Positions 39,901 through 53,599 are shown, numbered from the stretch's first letter. The stretch is 64,000 nucleotides of DNA from Malurus cyaneus samueli (GCA_009741485.1 CM019214.1:22776267-22840266), one strand, 5' to 3'. A program made the numbers and translations. Notes: generated from the letters alone by a model not told the origin.

Positions 39901-42900
39901 CACTGCAAAGGTACCTTTGTTCTTTGACTTAATTCTGAATCCTAGACTTGTTAGGCACTTAACAACCTAGCAGACAATCACACACTTCCCAGCTATCTGT
40001 CTGCTATCAAAGGCAGACAGAGGGACAATTACGCTTACTCTGGAGCACTGGGAGCAGCATTATTATTTACAGACAGTGCTAAGAGCAGTCTGCCTTGTGA
40101 ATTCTGTTCTGATCATGTCATTGAGTCATTACACCAGCAGAGAAACTCTGGGAGTTGTGTGTGCGCCATCTCTTTCAGTCGGATTACTCTTGTACAGAAT
40201 GCTGTCCTCCTGTTTTGCTATCTAATAGAAGGTATATTAAGTTGAAAAAAAAAACAGGGGAAAAAACATTTATTTTATCTCTCTTGTTCCCCCTTGGAGA
40301 CCCAAGGGAAAGCCGTGGCAGTAAGAAAAAATACATTGTGGTTATGAAAACCTTGGAAAAGCCTTATTCAGGAGCATGAGTGTGATTCAATACCATGGTG
40401 TATAATGTGCTTCCCACTTAAGAATCTCGTTGGGAGCCATTGGCTCCAAATGAACAGCAGCCATTCTGCTGATTTAGAGAGGAAGAAAAAGTCTAGAGGT
40501 TAATGCTAAAGAAGTACTTTTAAAGGAATCTGTATTAAGAAAGAGGAAATAAACTTTTAAACTAACTGCATAATAAATTGTAGGCATTTTACTGCTAGGT
40601 TTTGTGCTAGTTTTATGGATAATGGCTCTGTGTAAATTACAAAAGATCAGAAAAACAAGTTCTTTCTTTTAATATATATCCAACTACAAAGAAGCAACTA
40701 ATCAGTGAGCAGTATGTGAAGCTGTCTTAGTAGAAATGGCCTTTCCAGAGAATATGGAGTGAAATTAAGCTTACTCTACTTGAGATCAACAGTTAAAAGG
40801 AAGTTTTTATTCAAGGTGGTTTTTTGTGTACGCTTTCTGGTGTTTACACACACAAGTCTTGAAGAGATCCCTTTTAAGCATAAAAAGGAAAATTTTATCT
40901 TGCATCAAGTTCTTTACAACTGGTCACCTTCCAAAAGCTCCCAACATTTTGATTCGTATTGTACCTAGCCTGTAGTGTAGAGCAAGAGCAGGAAAAATGC
41001 AAGCCAGAGGAAGTACTACACGGTAAAGTTCTCCACCTGTGTCTTTTTCTTCTATCTTCACAACTACTTCCAAACATGTGTTTCAGAAGAACATGGAGAA
41101 ATGGAAAGGGGGTTTATTCTCTTGTGAACCAAAAAAAAAAAAAGGAATTTTCCTAAACACCACACAGCTATCACCTAAACTTCTACAGATGGACAATAAT
41201 GTAAGTGATATTTTAGGAGCCAATGTTAAAAAAAAATCTTACCTTTTTTGTAATATATTTTTGAAGTGAAAATTGTGTTTTGCCAAACCCATACTTTTGT
41301 CAGCAAAGTTCCTGATTTTATTGGTGTTCTCCATGCATCTATCAAGTCTAGAAATATCCATTTGTTTTATTCACACGCATTTGCACCAGAACAACTGAAA
41401 CTTAAATTTTCCCTTTTCCATTCTAACTCTGAGAGAAAACAAAAAAGTAAAGAAAAAATTTTCCAGTCTTTATTGATCAATGACTCATGACAGAACTTTT
41501 TGTGTGCACTCTCAGGATGAATTCATGGGCCCCAGAAAAAGGTGGGTTAAACCAAATTATTTAGTAGACAATTGCAGCTGTGCTGTGCAATGGTTACAGA
41601 CCAAAAGGAGCCATGATTTAAAGGAAATTTATGAAGTCAAATCTCTAAAGCTGCAAGTTTCATTCAAAAAGCTAGTATGAAGACTTCATACTCATAGGTA
41701 ACTGCCCAGCAGGTAATTTCATATTCAACTTGTGTCATTCTATACCAACTGCAGAAAAAATGCAATCTTCTAGCAATCACTGAAGGATATGGTAGGTTAA
41801 ACAAGGATTGGTTGATTCACAGATCTTTAAAAAACAGTGGGGAAGGTGCAGAATCACAATCGTCATTAATCATCTGAAAATAAGTTCAGAATTTCTGATA
41901 AAATATGCAGGTATCACAGAGGCTGGAAGAGCAGACAGAGCAATTTATCTGCCCTGAGCACCGTGCCCAGTCAAGCAAAATGTGTTTTCAAAACAGAAGC
42001 TTGGGCAACTGGGAAGAAGAAAGGGAGATCAGCCCTCTGCAATGGGGAACTGCCCTGGGGCTCTACAAGACAGCTAACTGAGCAAAACTCCTCATATTTA
42101 AAAGCATAAAAGATTTTTTGGATGAAGAAACAAGGATATAATGCTGAGTGGCAAAGGGATGGCACTTTCTCTGCATATAGTCCCCACAAGCTCAGCTGCT
42201 AGAACACAGTGATCTTGGGGGGATCCAGCTTCAAAAAAAGGAGGCTGAAAATCTATGAAGAGCTTAGGGATGATAAAGCAGGAAAATACAGCTGCTTGCT
42301 GATGACTGAAAAACCTTATCTATTTATGTTTATTCAGGAGGTTAAGAAATGACTTGATTACAGCCTACATACATTTACAGTGAGGAAGGGTTTGACCGAA
42401 AATAATGCCTAATGAGATAGAGTACAGGAAGATGAAATTCAACAAATTCAGCCTTGAACTATAAAATAAGTGAAAATAACAAACCAGTAGTTAATAGATG
42501 TGTGACAGATTTACCATCTGTTAAAGTTTTGGGGACAAAAGTGAATGGGGATCCAGTTTTCCTTGCCTACCCCCCTTTGGAGCGTGGCATTGCAGAAACA
42601 CAAGAGAATAAGGCCAGAAAACATTTCTGCTTGTTCATACCACCAAACCCTTAAGTCATAGCAATATATTATCATAGTATTATAAGTTCTGTTTTATATC
42701 TGTATTATATATTTACATTTTTATTTGTGTGATGTTATATATATAAAATACACATCGGTAAGATAATGTGTTAGACAAAACCTGCCAAGAACACTTTTTC
42801 TGTTGTAGGAAATGTGGCTCACCTTGTTTTCACATGATACCAAGTATGCATTTCTTTTAATGACAAAAAAAATTTAATGATCTTTGAATCAGCCAAAGCC

Positions 42901-43948
42901 TCTCCAAGTAAAAGTATAGCTTCATATCATCACAAGATTGTTAAAAGAACTTTCTTTTGAAAAATGCAAACATAAAGGAAATATACAGAGATACCTGCAA
43001 ATTGTCTGAAATCACAAGCAAGCAATTTTTACACGCTTACTTTTTGTCCATTCCCAGGTGCATGATGATCGTCCCTTGAGCTCCCTGAATGCTGATCACC
43101 AGTAACATGCCCTGACCTCTACACACTGCACTTCATTACTGAACCATCATTAACATTTCTATGCAAATCATCTTGATCTCAGGTGGCCATTCATCCCAAA
43201 ATCACTGACATGACTGAACTGAGAATTGAAACTCATCTCTTTCAAGGCACACAGGGCCCTTAACCTTCCAGCTGACACACATTGTCCCATAACTGCTTCC
43301 TCCAAGAGACCACAGCCTATTTCCTGAGTCCATACATTTAGAGATGTAATTCATGAATTGTCACCATGATGGGGCAGGGGGTATTGGAATTTGTGTTATT
43401 AATTGCTTAAGGCAACAGGCAGGACAATAATTCATAACATGGTAGAAATAGTAAAAGTCAGCACAAAAAATATTAGTTACCAGAGGTGGCTGACTGTCAG
43501 AGCAAGGTGGAGTATTGAATTCTGTTCAATCCTGTTGAATGCTGTACCTGTTACAGCAGGTATATAGCATGACAGAGAAATGTCTTAAATGTCTCACCCT
43601 GAGTGGCTTCTATTCAAAGCACTGCAGAGCGCTGCATAATGCAGACCACATTTCTGGCCAAATAATCGTAATATGTTTGCTAGTACCAACAATGCCCAAA
43701 TTCATAAGCATAAAGATGTAAAAATCTCAAAAGAGGAAATATATTTCCAGGATGAAAATCATAATTGATGCAGCTGGCATTTTCAAAATTTTAACACCTA
43801 ATACTAATACCCTTTACAGAAAAGTCTCTTCTGAGTGGGGAAGATTCCATCCACCAGTGATGCCTGAGGTTCAGGATTAAATTTGCAGATCATGAAACAA
43901 TTTAGGAAAGTTGGTTTCCTATTTGCATTTCCATTTCCAAATTGCATC
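33911..43948. other. Long unique non-coding stretch
   Basis: About 10 kb without a gene I can support. The longest plus-strand frame (38227-38739, 170 codons, ATG start) has no domain, is overlapped by several frames on both strands, and lies in a locally GC-richer patch. A minus-strand frame pair at 35583-36146 is in the same phase, separated by a stop, and is not recognisable. AT-rich simple text occurs at 42660-42755. Confidence 0.5.
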
Positions 43949-43950
43949 TT

Positions 43951-44137
43951 TTCCTTCCTTCCTTCCTTCCTTCCTTCCTTCCTTCCTTCCTTCCTTCCTT
44001 CCTTCCTTCCTTCCTTCCTTNTTCCTTCCTTCCTTCCTTCCTTCCTTCCTTCCTTCCTTCCTTCCTTCCTTCCTTCCTTCCTTCCTTCCTTCCTTCCTTC
44101 CTTCCTCCCTTCCATTCTATCCATTCTACCCCCCCCA
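43951..44137. repeat. (TTCC)n microsatellite with one undetermined base
   Basis: About 40 near-perfect TTCC units, followed by CCATTCTATCCATTCTA and a run of C. Position 44021 is N. The repeat phase breaks at the N: one base is missing relative to the four-base period, so the N replaces an unresolved length rather than a single miscalled base. Predicted proteins rich in FLPS or GRKE in this interval are artefacts. Confidence 0.98.
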
Positions 44138-46956
44138 TGCAGTAGGAATTTCTGCCCCTAATGCATTTGCTGCTGTTTTCTCAGTACAGCCCTGGCTCAG
44201 CAGCCCATGGGCACACGCTGGCTAGCTGGCTGAGCTCTAGCTGCTTTTCCTTTCTCAGTAGCACAGATGTGTATCACCTCTTCACAGTGCAACTATTTTC
44301 ACAAAACTCTAAATACATAGACTGTAATGACTATGAGATAGTCACCCCTCTGACAGTTTGGACTTAAAGCAGCCAAGGATTTAGTAAGGTATGAGGAAAA
44401 GAGTGGGAAGGTGTTAGACAGACACTGTGATCATGTAAGTTGCATTTCCTCCAGAAATCATTCAGTAATTTCATGAGAGTGCTAAAAGAGGCACAGAAAA
44501 TATTTCTCAGCTGTAAAATTTGCCTCACCAAGACACCTACAGAGTTTGCTCTGCTCAACTCACCAAAATGGAGACTCTGAGGTGACATAGTATAGGTGAA
44601 TTAATGCTCTCCCAAGAGGAAAATTAAAATTTTTCCTTTTGATGCATAGAATAAACTGTAAAGAGAATCAAACTTTCAAAGATACATAAAGACAGATAAA
44701 TCTGAAAAAAAAATCAAGGAGGTTAGCAATGAACTGATTAATTTCTGGCATGTAGTGCACAGGTTTTGGTTTCAGCATCCCTCTGTGCTCAGATGAGGGA
44801 CCGGTGACTTTACCACAGGACACGACTTGGTCAGAGACAGAACACCACACTCGGTGTAAAGACAGTGAGAGTAATAAATGGGAGTCAAAATAACTGAAAA
44901 TGTCATTTTGGATTATCTTTCACTTTTTTTTTTTTACTTTAAAAGTCGTTGAGTAAAAATTAAATGCCAAGTTAAAGTTGTCTGAAATCAAGATATATTG
45001 TGAAAGTGACAAAATGCAATTATGAGTACAAGGATTAGTTGTACACTACATTACTGAATTACAATAGCATGTCTTCCTCCCTTCCTTTGTGCTGAAGTAC
45101 TACTTACAAGGGTTCATAAAGTGACTTATGTATTAAAAGCCTAAAGTTTTGGCCACATTAGCCATACAAAGGTCAGAGTGAACATTGCAACAATGTCCAT
45201 ATTAGAACATAACTTTTCTGTTGTAACAAATCACGATGCTGCAGCTTATAACTGCAATAAAACTACAGTGCTTTTAAATCACTCCATAAAAGAAAGTGAT
45301 ATTTTTTTTTTTCACGATAGCAAGGCTAGGAATATTTCAGTCCCAAATGACTAAAACAATTCTTTGTTTAAATAGGAAGGAAGCTTGGGGGAAAAAATCA
45401 AGGAAAGCTGGATATGCTGTGCTTGGAGGGAGAGCCTTATAAGTCACTACTGACAATGTGTTATTTTGAATGAGGAGAGGAAAGGGAAAACAGTGACATA
45501 GCAAAGACATGTTTTAACAATAACACTTTGCAAATCTCATGAATAGACTCCTGACCTTTACTGCAAAACACTGAGGCACAAGGCTCCTACAGAGGTCTGC
45601 ATTCATTTCACAAAAATAAATAGTATCAAGGCATTGTTTTAGCCAGTCAGAGCAAACACACACATGAGGATTTGTGCTTTGGTGTTGTACTTCAGGCAAA
45701 CACGAACAAACCCAAGAATAGAAAAAAGTGAAGCACAATTGAGGGAGTTTCATTCAGACCCTCCTGATTCATCTTAATTTAATTAACAGGTTTTCCATGT
45801 TTTTAGAGTGGTGATGGAAAGAGTTTCAGTTAATATTGTTTTCTGAATGTGGCTTGTGTGCTGTGGATTTCTCACAATAAGTCCATCCTACCCTGACATA
45901 GCACACAGCGTCTGTCCAATGTGTGCTGCACCAGATAAGGCAGGGAGCTGCACAACAGTAGGGTTGAATGGTACTTGCAGAAATAATGAGCTACATTTCC
46001 ATATGCTTGTAAACACCTCAGCCATCAGTAGACTATCACCACTGACTTGTCTGGACAAGTGTCAGTTAGATAGACAAGCTTCTCCTGCTCCTTTTTATAT
46101 GTGTTCACTCACATCTGGTAGCCCACAACACACTGCAATGAGCTGTACAGTCTCCAGCCTTTAGCAGAGATCTGACTGTTCAAGGTGAGAGAAGACAAAG
46201 CAAAAGGTGATATTTGTAATTAGCAGTACCGTCGTAGCCTACACATTCTGTGCTACTCTGCCCCTTAAAGCAAACAAGGGGCCATAGGGGAAGAGTTTGT
46301 GGAAAGCAGTGCATTTGTCTGAACCACAGCTCAGTGTTGCAAAGCAGCAAAGCAATAGCATCCCTGCCCAGGGCACAGAAAGCTCTTTGTAGTGACAGCA
46401 CGAGTGACTCAGGGCACTGGAATGGGATATGGCACCTTTCACCTCCAGGTCACTGGTTTCCATCCATTTTCAGCTAGCTGGGACTAGAAGTTATTACCAT
46501 CAGAGAGGCATCCAGTGAAATGATCAGTTGTCTGGGTGCAGCCTGTAAGGGACAGCTGCCCAGCTCCCACACAGCAGCCCCACAGACATTACCCTGTAAT
46601 AACACGTTCTGTTCTCCCAGGCTCCAGCCATGGCTATCCAATAATCACCCCAATGGCCTGAAGCTCTGAGGGCCACCAGCCACACACTGCTGCCTTCTGT
46701 TTCACACAACAACAGGCATGTTCACCCCACTGAGAAAAAGACAAAGATCTTCTCATGTCCCCTTTGTTTCCTCTTGCAGAAAGATCTGCAAGAAACTTTG
46801 TCTATGCTTCTCTGTAGTTTTTCTACTTTCAGCAAGCATAAGCAATGAAAAGTGATTGGCCATGCCACAAAAACTGTGAACATTAAAAAGCATATTCCAT
46901 TTTCTATTGTTCACTTAGTTCTCTTCTGAATTTTGCATTTGGTTCATATTTCAACT
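44138..46956. other. Unique non-coding DNA between two microsatellites
   Basis: About 2.8 kb, AT-rich, with only short unrecognisable open frames (at most 105 codons, 45847-46164 plus). A T run lies at about 44925-44935 and another at 45302-45312. No transposon text recognised. Confidence 0.5.
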
Positions 46957-47010
46957 TTTCTCTTCCTCTTTCTTTCTTTCTTTCCTTCTTTTTCTTTCTT
47001 TCCTTCTTTT

Positions 47011-47107
<97 letters not shown>

Positions 47108-47236
47108 TCATCTTTTCTGTCTGTTCTCTCTTTTTCCTTCTTTTCTTTCTCTTTTTCCTTCTCTCTGTCCTTCCTCCTTCCTTCTTCCTTCCTTTCCTTT
47201 TCCCTTCTCCTTTCTTCTTCCTTCCTTCCTTCTTCC
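46957..47236. repeat. Polypyrimidine tract with (TTTC)n core
   Basis: The plus strand is almost purely C and T for about 280 bases. The core at about 47006-47106 is roughly 25 perfect TTTC units, and both flanks are degenerate mixes of TTCC, TTTC and TTCTT. The frames encoding FLSF-rich or KERK-rich peptides are artefacts. Long mirror-like pyrimidine tracts can adopt triplex (H-DNA) structure. Confidence 0.98.
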
Positions 47237-50200
47237 CTAAGGAATTTTGAGATATTCTTACTAATCCAGAAACACAAATTTCAAGAAATATTGTGGTTAT
47301 TTTTTAATAAAAAAACAGGAGCTGACAACACTGTATGTTAGTGCTGATTTAACACACTAATAGTCACATTCCATGCACAGGGTAAATGTCAGTAACAGGC
47401 TTCCAGTGGAGCTCAGAGGAGGTCTGTAAGATGGAGAATCAACTATAACATGCTTGGTTTGGGGCCAGAGAGATGAATATTGGGTCTTTTGTCTACTGCA
47501 AGTCTCACAGAAAGGCTTGTAAAGAAATTAAGATTCTCTGGTACAAACTCAACACAGCTGTGGTCCCAGTTGCTTCTCATCTCTCCCTGCAGAGGCAGTT
47601 GGAGGCTGTCTTTGCATTCTCTTAGAAAGCATAAAAGTCCTTTGATCGTGACACAAAAAAATATTTCACAGGTTTTGTTTTTACTCTGGAAGTTAATTTT
47701 CCCTTTGTGCCATTATTCACCCTACAAGGGGATTCATATACAAGATCATGGCACAGAGCACCATGTCTCCAGAATGGTGAATAATTAATTTCTTCTCACA
47801 TTTTCACATATGCCATTCAATTTATTTGCCCATTACCTGTTTCCTCCATATCCCTGTGCTTCCTGTACTTCCAGGCTGCCCAATGCAGCTTCCCGGAGTT
47901 GCTGGCCACGGGCCAGGACCACAGCAACTGACTACATCAATCACTTCAGCAGTTTAATCACAGCCTTCCTCTAGTTTTCACCCTTATATCAAGGAAATGG
48001 CCTGCAAATCTCACAGATGACACATTCAGGAATGAAATCCTAATCACTGCTCAGTCAAGCCATAACAGGGCAGTGCTGAACCTTTCTACTCAGCATCGCG
48101 GAGCACTGCAGTGCAGAAATACATCGGAGTAGAAAACCAGAGATTTCCTCTGAAAAATCTTTCAAGCCCTGAAAGTTGCTCACTGAAAGCTTTGTCTGAT
48201 ATCAGAGGAAGCAAAAACACTTTACCTTCCTTTGGACTCCAGATACACACACCAGGCTGGATCTATAAAAAGCTTTAGACATTGAATGCTAGGAATGCAT
48301 GTCATAGTCTAAAACCCCTACACGGTGTTAAGCACTTAGATATTTAGTTTCGTAATATACAACACTTGTCAGTGAAAAAGGAGAGTGGAAAGAGGGATGT
48401 GATTTTTTTTTCTGACACCCTGTAAAGGATGCCAGTGCAGAAGAAGGATTCCTCACAAAAAGGTCTACAGATACACTCAGATACCCGTTATCCCTCTATC
48501 TATGCATATGTTTACATTTTAAAATAATGGCTCAAGGAGGAGCAGCTGCCACTCATATTTAAGTTCCCTCTACCACCAAAGCAAATGTCATTCAGAAGAC
48601 AGCCTGGTACTTCTGATGTACCTTAGCCACCACCTTCTGCACTCTGTGGGGTGAAACAGAAGGACAAAGACAGCATTTAATCCTTTTCAAACTGGGCAGG
48701 AATGTAAGATTCAATGGATCGAAAAGAGAAGATATCATCAGCAAATCTGCAGCCACAACCAGCAAAGAACGGAGTGTTACCAGCTTTAGGCCAGGACTCC
48801 CAGGACTCTGGGTGGGTTTGCTGGTACTGATTGGAGGTGATAATGAAAATAAATATCTAAGACATTATATTTATTATATTTTAATAAATCGCAGAGGTGT
48901 CCACAATGAAACTTAAGTCTTGTGTGTCTGGGCCTCAGTCAATAATAGGCCTTGTATTTATCACTATATTACACACAAAGTGTGCATCGATGGATGTTTA
49001 CGTGCTCTCTAGTGGCTTGAACAAGATTTTGCAGTCCACTATCTTGTTTGAAATAATTATCTCACAGTGATCAAGCCTGAATACTTTTTTTCCTAACTTT
49101 CTAATAAATGGAAATAACTAGATTTCCAACTGATTAGATAATGCTCAAAACCTGAAGGTATTGTCAGTGACATTCTTCTGGGCTGTAGGACACTTTGGTG
49201 CAACTGTTTCTGCTCTGTCTGATGAAGTGGGGAAATCAAATCCCTCTGATTCAAACAAAACAAGCAAACAAAAAGAGCAAGCTAAAATATAATCCTGCTT
49301 TTGAACTTCAGTTTAACTTGAACTGCTGTGATTTTTGAGATCCTCTTATTTCTAATAGCAATATTGAGAATTTTTTTTATTGTACTACAACAGCTTGAAG
49401 CTAAATTACTGTTTCTAATAAAATAAAGCTTTAAATATAGCAGGTTATTTTCTCCACCCTGTCTGACATGAGCTGGGGTTTTTTTTCTCCCTTTCATGGA
49501 CACCATCTGTTTGTGACCATTAAAATCCATTTTCCATGCTGACGGAATGGGAATTCAGAGGGATGTGTTCAGCCACTGTCCAAACAGTACTGTCATTCCT
49601 AAGGGATCCATTACAGTTTGACACACCCAAGTATTTATGAGCTATAAACTGCTGGCCTAAAATGGCGATTAATCACCCTGAGCATGGGAGACACCAACAA
49701 TGACAGAGCATCTTGTAGCTGTGAAGGGAGAGGGACTGGATGGGGTCTCAGATTAATTTTTTTTTTTTTTTTAACTGTTGAGTTTGATGACCTCCAAAGA
49801 CATTGGTATTAATGAGCAGTGTTATATAGCATCAGGTTTTTCCCCCTATGGCACTTCATTTCCAAGCCATTTGCTCTGACAGTTCTCACAGCCAATGTTA
49901 AATTAGCAGATGTCTTGGAACTGGACACCGAACGAGACAGCTACAAGGCCACCAGTTCTCTGCGGCATTGTCTCTCTGGAGTCACCACCCACTCGGTGTC
50001 AAAGCACAGCTCCAGCTGCTCTCCTTGGTGCAATATTCCCTTCAGGGATGTCTGAGTGACTGCAGCTCCCACACCCGCCTGACTGACCCTCATCACATCC
50101 AGGCACAATCAGAGCAAACTGTCACAGGAATGAGATCCTGCAGACTTTGTTTCCTCTTATCTCTGAGGCAAATTGTATGCCCCCAAAACAAAACTGATGT

Positions 50201-52239
50201 TGTTATAAAACTGATTAGAAGCAGCACTTTCTCTGAAGAAGTCAGACAACACAATAAATGGTGTTTTCAGCTGAGATTTAATACAGAAGACAGATAATTT
50301 CAAGATTTTTGCTCCATATGGCAGTGGAACACATCACATAGTTCTCACACCCACATGAGAAACTGCATAAGGGAACAAAGAAAAAGAAATACAAATGCTG
50401 GTTAAAATAATATAAGTGCAAGGACAGCCAGAAAATTGGCTCTGAACACTTTGAAGCTTTGTGAACTCAACAGACTACTGTAAAATTTAGATTGAATTAA
50501 CACCAAAATTAAAAAAAAATCACAACCACTGTAGAAACCATCTTATAATTGCCAGCCTAATATTCTAGCTCTGAGCATGCCCAGATAAGCAACTGACTTG
50601 GCTAAGCGGTGCTTCTCAGTGCCTACCACCCTTTGATTTACAAACCAGCCTCCTGCTGCTTACATTCCCAGGGGACCCAAGCTCACAGGCATGCTCAGTG
50701 AGCATCAACAAACATGCACAGCATTTTCTTAAGCAGAAGGTACCATGGACACAATTCTGTTTCATGACATAGAAAATAAAATAATGGGAAAAACATGGAG
50801 AAGTTGGAGCAGTAGGTCTTAATTGTCATAGATTTAATAACCATTGTGCATTCAGTGAGGCATCAAATGGCAGATGTGCACAGATACTCGGGACTGAAAC
50901 TGCACTCCCCATTCCTTGCTAAGTGTTCTCGCCAATGGATTGCAGAGCCAGAACTATTAAGCCTGTTCCCATGCATTCCTCATCTCCAAATCTTCAACTG
51001 CTTTTTCTCACAGTAGGACAGCCTCAGCAGTGCCCCAATGGCATCCTGGGCATTCCCCTTCAGCACCAGCTCTCCCATTTTCCAGGTAAATTCTCTCAGG
51101 CAAGTAGTGAAATTTTACATAAAAACACCATTACCAGTAGCTATTTTGAAAACAAATGCAGTGGAATGACTTTAAGCCTCTGCTGAGTCCTGCTTATTAT
51201 TATCATTCTGCAGGATGTGAACTGGTGATAGTACCCATGCTTCATAGTTTCTACCAGCTAAAATTCAGGTACCTTCCCACTTACTGTGCAGTTCTGATTA
51301 CCATCTCCGAACACCTCTCCTGTCACCTAGACTTGCAATTTTGTTGTCCAATTCATAATGAGAAATCCCAGACCCAAACCCAGGCATCTAAGAGTTCACC
51401 TTTCTTCAGTCCTGTACTGTAACTGAGCCCTTAGCAACTTAAGGCTGTACACCTTGAAGACAAGTAATAACATAATCTTTATCAGACTGCGAGATACTAT
51501 TGAAATGGGAGTATCCTAAATGCCAAGAAAAAGGAGTAAAAAAAAAAAGCACACAAGCCTCCTTCAGCAGACTGCAGGAAAAAATGTTTGCTGGCCTGCT
51601 TATTATACCTCTCAGTAAGTACCATTCAAACACAATCACAAGAAACATGATTCCGAGAGCAAAGTATGCATTTTTCTTCAAATTCTAGTACCCAGAATTG
51701 TTGAAATTTTCTTAGATGTTTTCCCCCTATTCTTGGGTTATACCTCATTGACTAAGTAGACCTGTACAGTAGCTGATTAGCTTTCTCACCTATATTATAT
51801 GAGATCAAAAATCTGCATGCTAGTGAGCTTTAGTAAAGAGGGGCAATGCATTCCTCCCAGATGCTGTGAACACTCTGGTTTTCCCTGCTGCATCAACCGA
51901 ATGAAGACCAAGTTACAATGCTTAGATCTATCTCTAAAAGTTCTCCACTTCAGATATTCAGAGGTTTGGGGGATTAACCCAGCTATAATGAAGCTGTTGA
52001 TCTTAGGTAATAGGAAAAATACTACAGTGCTTATTAATCTCCACAAATGCTATTCACGGGCAGAGTGTAAATATACTGGTAAAAGAGTCAGAAGGTTAAA
52101 AAAAACCACTACTCTGCCACCTTATAAAACATGCAATTTGCTTCCAGTGCTCTGGCCAAAGATGTAAACAAAAGCCTGAAGGAATTCACATTAAAAAACG
52201 TTCCTTTTCTTGCCACGCTTAGCACTGAGACACGATGGA
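47237..52239. other. Unique non-coding stretch left of the CpG island
   Basis: About 5 kb of AT-rich DNA with no supported gene. Frames reach 122 codons (51799-52167 plus) without a domain. A T run lies at about 49758-49772, and a CTCF-like word at 49005 is listed separately. GC content rises sharply from about 52240. Confidence 0.5.
49005..49016 (-). promoter_or_regulatory. CTCF-like motif, one mismatch
   Basis: CTCTCTAGTGGC fits the reverse-complement CTCF core CCMYCTRSTGGY at 11 of 12 positions. Its orientation is the same as that of the other two CTCF-like words in the window. A match of this quality is expected by chance at some rate, and occupancy cannot be inferred. Confidence 0.25.
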
Positions 52240-53012
52240 AATCTCGTACTCGGCGAAAGAAGGCGGCTTGTGAAGCGTGCGGCTCGCTGGTTTTCTTTGG
52301 GCTGACAATGCCCAGCGATGGGTGCCGAGCGCTCCTCGCCGTGCGGCTGCTGAGCCGCGTCCAGAGCGGGGTGAGACCGCTGCAGTGAAGAGATGCCCGA
52401 GTGGGCACACCGCACCTCAACGACAAGAGCCGGGGCTCTTTGGGTGTATCTGCTGGACTCTACGTGCTACTGACACATAAAAGGGAGGACATTCACTGCT
52501 TACAGGGCTTTTTATTGCACGGCTGTGATTTCCCTTGAGCGCAAGCTCCACTGCCCGCCCCGCACGGGCGCGTCCCGCAGTGCGCGGGCACAGCCGCTCA
52601 CGCACGGCTCCGCGGGGCATTTAAGCACTGCCTGAGCGGGGATCGCTCCTCCCAAAATGTGCCCGGACGTGTTACAGCTGCTGCTGGGGGGCGAGCCGGG
52701 GAGGCGGTCGGTTCCCTCCACCCCAAAGGCACCAGCTCCTCTCCCTCCCTCCAAGTCCATGACGCCGGAGTGACAGAGCTGCGGAGCACCGCGCAACCCT
52801 CCTCGTACACACGGCGCCCGCCCGCAGTCGAGCACCCCTCCCTTCCGAACACCCGCACCGCCCCCTCCCCCTGCCCAGGGGCGGGCTCCCTTTGTCAAAG
52901 GCTCCCTGAGGTGCCCTCCCCGCCTCCGTGCCCGGTTTGAGGGGGGACCGAGGGGACGCGCCCACCCCCGGGGCGGATCGGGGCGGGAACCCCGGCAGCG
53001 TCGCGTCCTTGC

Positions 53013-53027
53013 GCGCCACCTGCTGGC
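53013..53027 (-). promoter_or_regulatory. CTCF-like binding motif in the CpG island
   Basis: GCGCCACCTGCTGGC matches the reverse complement of the vertebrate CTCF core (GCGCCMYCTRSTGGY) at every defined position. Position inside a CpG island is a common setting for CTCF. Binding itself is inference. Confidence 0.55.
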
Positions 53028-53059
53028 ACCGGCGGCGTGCAGCGCTGCTCCTCGTGGGG

Positions 53060-53460
53060 ACGGGCGCCCCCCGGCTCCGGCACAGCCCCGGCCGCCGCGC
53101 AGCCCCGCCCGGCCAGACCCCCGGCCCGGCCAGTCCCCGCAGCCCGGGCTCCGGCACAGCCCCCGGCCGGCACGTCCCCCGCAGCCCGGCTCCCGGCACA
53201 GCCCCCCGGCCCGGCACCGGCCCCCGGCCCCGGCACAGCCGCCCGGCGCCGCCCCCGCAGCCGGCTCCGCCCAGGCCCCCCGGCCGCACGCGCCCGCGCC
53301 CGCACGGCCCCGGCAGCCCGCTCCCGGCAAAGCCCCCGACGGACAGCCCCGCAGCCCGGCTCCCAGCACAGGCCCCCGGCCGGCACGGCCCCGCAGGCCC
53401 GCCATGGTCCTCGGCACAGCTTCGCCCCGGCTCGGCACAGCCTCCTCGGCCCCCGGCCGG
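53060..53460. repeat. Degenerate GC-rich minisatellite, C-rich on plus strand
   Basis: Words such as GGCTCCCGGCACAGCCCCC, GCAGCCCGGCTCC and CCGGCCCGGCA recur irregularly with spacings of roughly 30-60 bp. Nearly all the G/C strand bias is C on the plus strand, so the minus strand carries many runs of three or more G. Proteins read from it (rich in G, R, A, P) mirror the repeat and are not taken as real. Confidence 0.7.
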
Positions 53461-53599
53461 CCCGGCCAGTCCCATCGCCCGGCCCAGCCTCCGTCCCCCG
53501 CCCCGCCCTCCCGGTCCCAGCGCCGTGTCTCTCGAGGAAAAGTAGCTTCCCGAGGCATTTGCGATCTGTGGTTCGGGTTCGCCCCGCCCCGGTTTCCTG

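Noticed and set aside
43804..44225. FLPS-rich and GRKE-rich proteins around 44 kb
   Set aside because: Pure products of the (TTCC)n microsatellite, reading through an N.
46933..47277. FLSF-rich and KERK-rich proteins around 47 kb
   Set aside because: Products of the (TTTC)n polypyrimidine tract.
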